Source: Granulicella sp. L46 (GTDB taxonomy: Bacteria; Acidobacteriota; Terriglobia; Terriglobales; Acidobacteriaceae). From it: a stretch of DNA of 64,000 nt. Positions within the stretch are counted from its first letter, which is position 1. Each line of letters starts with the position of its first letter. The notes beneath the pieces were generated by a model. That model was given only the letters and a program-made list of their open reading frames with translations. It was not told where the DNA came from and searched no databases. The stretch spans positions 95,500 through 159,499 of the forward strand of contig NZ_LMUT01000002.1 of assembly GCF_009765785.1 (NCBI RefSeq). The letters run 5' to 3'. Positions 63,454 to 64,000 of the stretch are shown piece after piece. The position numbers and the translations under genes were made by a program.

Positions 63454-64000
63454 TTGAAGATCGTTCTCGCAGAAAAAGTCTCGCCCGCCACGCTCGCTAT
63501 CTTGCAGAAAGAGCAGGGATGGAATGTCGTTACGGCTGACCAGATTGCGCCCGGCGGTTTGGCCGCCGAACTAGCTGATGCGGATGCCCTGATAGTCCGC
63601 TCCGCTGTACAAGCAGACGCAACTCTTCTCGCATCGGCTCCCAAACTCCGCATCATCGGCCGCGCCGGCGTTGGCGTCGACAACATCGATGCAGCCGAGG
63701 CCACGCGCCGCGGCATCGTCGTCATGAACACGCCCGGAGCCAACGCCGTCGCCGTCGCCGAGCTCACCCTCGGCCTCATGATCTCCATGTGCCGTGCGAT
63801 TCCACGGGCCAATGCTTCTATGCATCAAGCCAAGTGGGATAAGAAATCCTTGCAAGGCTCCGAGCTTCGCGGCAAAACTCTCGGCATCATCGGCCTTGGC
63901 CGCATTGGCCTCGAAGTCGCGCGCCGCGCCCAGGCTTTCGGCATGGACGTCATCGGCTACGATCCGTTCATCGCGCCCGTCATCGCGCGCGAAAACCACG
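63454..64000 (+). CDS. serA: D-3-phosphoglycerate dehydrogenase, 3'-truncated by window
   Basis: The first 182 residues of SerA, which oxidises 3-phosphoglycerate to begin serine synthesis. The substrate domain starts MKIVLAEKVSPATLAIL (TTG start) with APKLRIIGRAGVGVDNID and NTPGANAVAVAELTLGLM. The NAD-binding domain begins with GKTLGIIGLGRIGLEVARRA, the Rossmann GxGxxG, and continues past the window's end. GGAG lies 7 bases before the TTG. The upstream region carries the heptamer array and TACTTT repeats and may hold the promoter. Confidence 0.92.
   Translation, partial: MKIVLAEKVSPATLAILQKEQGWNVVTADQIAPGGLAAELADADALIVRSAVQADATLLASAPKLRIIGRAGVGVDNIDAAEATRRGIVVMNTPGANAVAVAELTLGLMISMCRAIPRANASMHQAKWDKKSLQGSELRGKTLGIIGLGRIGLEVARRAQAFGMDVIGYDPFIAPVIARENH

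Noticed and set aside
1-64000. tRNA, rRNA, CRISPR array, insertion sequence, prophage or defence island
   Set aside because: No T-loop-like tRNA ends, spacer-repeat arrays, transposase or phage genes were recognised on reading both strands.

Overview
The window reads as chromosomal DNA of a member of the Acidobacteriota, most likely order Terriglobales (Acidobacteriaceae; Granulicella, Edaphobacter or Terriglobus-like). This is inferred from the combination of high GC, a TonB-dependent receptor with an N-terminal carboxypeptidase-regulatory-like domain beside a CCRRxxxHHC periplasmic protein, a signal-peptide VWA protein of the acidobacterial type, a DUF5715 protein, DUF6338, an LptD-dependent outer membrane, and intergenic GCTAAAGC hairpins. 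No rRNA, tRNA, insertion sequence, prophage or CRISPR array was seen.

Layout. 0-6 kb: a frameshifted polysaccharide deacetylase, a GT4 glycosyltransferase, a LOG-family protein, a small membrane protein and an AsmA-like protein, the last five all leftward. 5.7-12 kb: ABC-F ATPase, panE, ppc, then a small single-pass membrane protein (paralogue P0). 12.4-20.4 kb: unknown anchored protein, secreted amidohydrolase, MFS exporter, a DUF2157/GDYXXLXY pair, murQ and ruvB. 20.6-25.2 kb: VWA protein, then a tight three-gene cassette (small membrane protein, kinase-like/methyltransferase fusion, membrane sulfatase-fold enzyme). 25.2-31.2 kb: outer-membrane receptor, Cys/His-rich exported protein, and two secreted glycosidases (GH27, GH79). 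31.4-39.9 kb: FmdB zinc ribbon, small membrane protein, moaA, GAF-GGDEF, MFS transporter, fhs, galU, aldo/keto reductase. 39.9-49.4 kb: DUF885 peptidase-like protein, mfd, GNAT/FemAB-like protein, DUF6338, gatB. 49.5-60.7 kb: GH8, an unknown lipoprotein, Lys-rich DUF6496, DUF5715, cytochrome c-domain protein, RDD protein, lptD, DsbA-like protein. 60.8-62.9 kb: a tandem array of two intact and one decayed paralogue of P0, then a repeat-rich intergenic region and the start of serA running off the end.

How it fits together. Most genes are housekeeping (ppc, ruvB, mfd, gatB, moaA, fhs, galU, serA, lptD, murQ) interspersed with cell-envelope and polysaccharide functions: secreted GH8, GH27 and GH79 enzymes, outer-membrane uptake, envelope biogenesis, and a possible surface-polymer modifying cassette. 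The items most worth pursuing are the paralogous MDVHxPH membrane-protein family, the kinase-like/methyltransferase plus sulfatase cassette, families of heptamer and 39-bp intergenic repeats, and a reversal of G/C strand bias: G exceeds C on the + strand in the left ~30 kb and C exceeds G in the right ~20 kb whichever way genes point, as expected if the replication terminus (or a rearrangement junction) lies near the middle.
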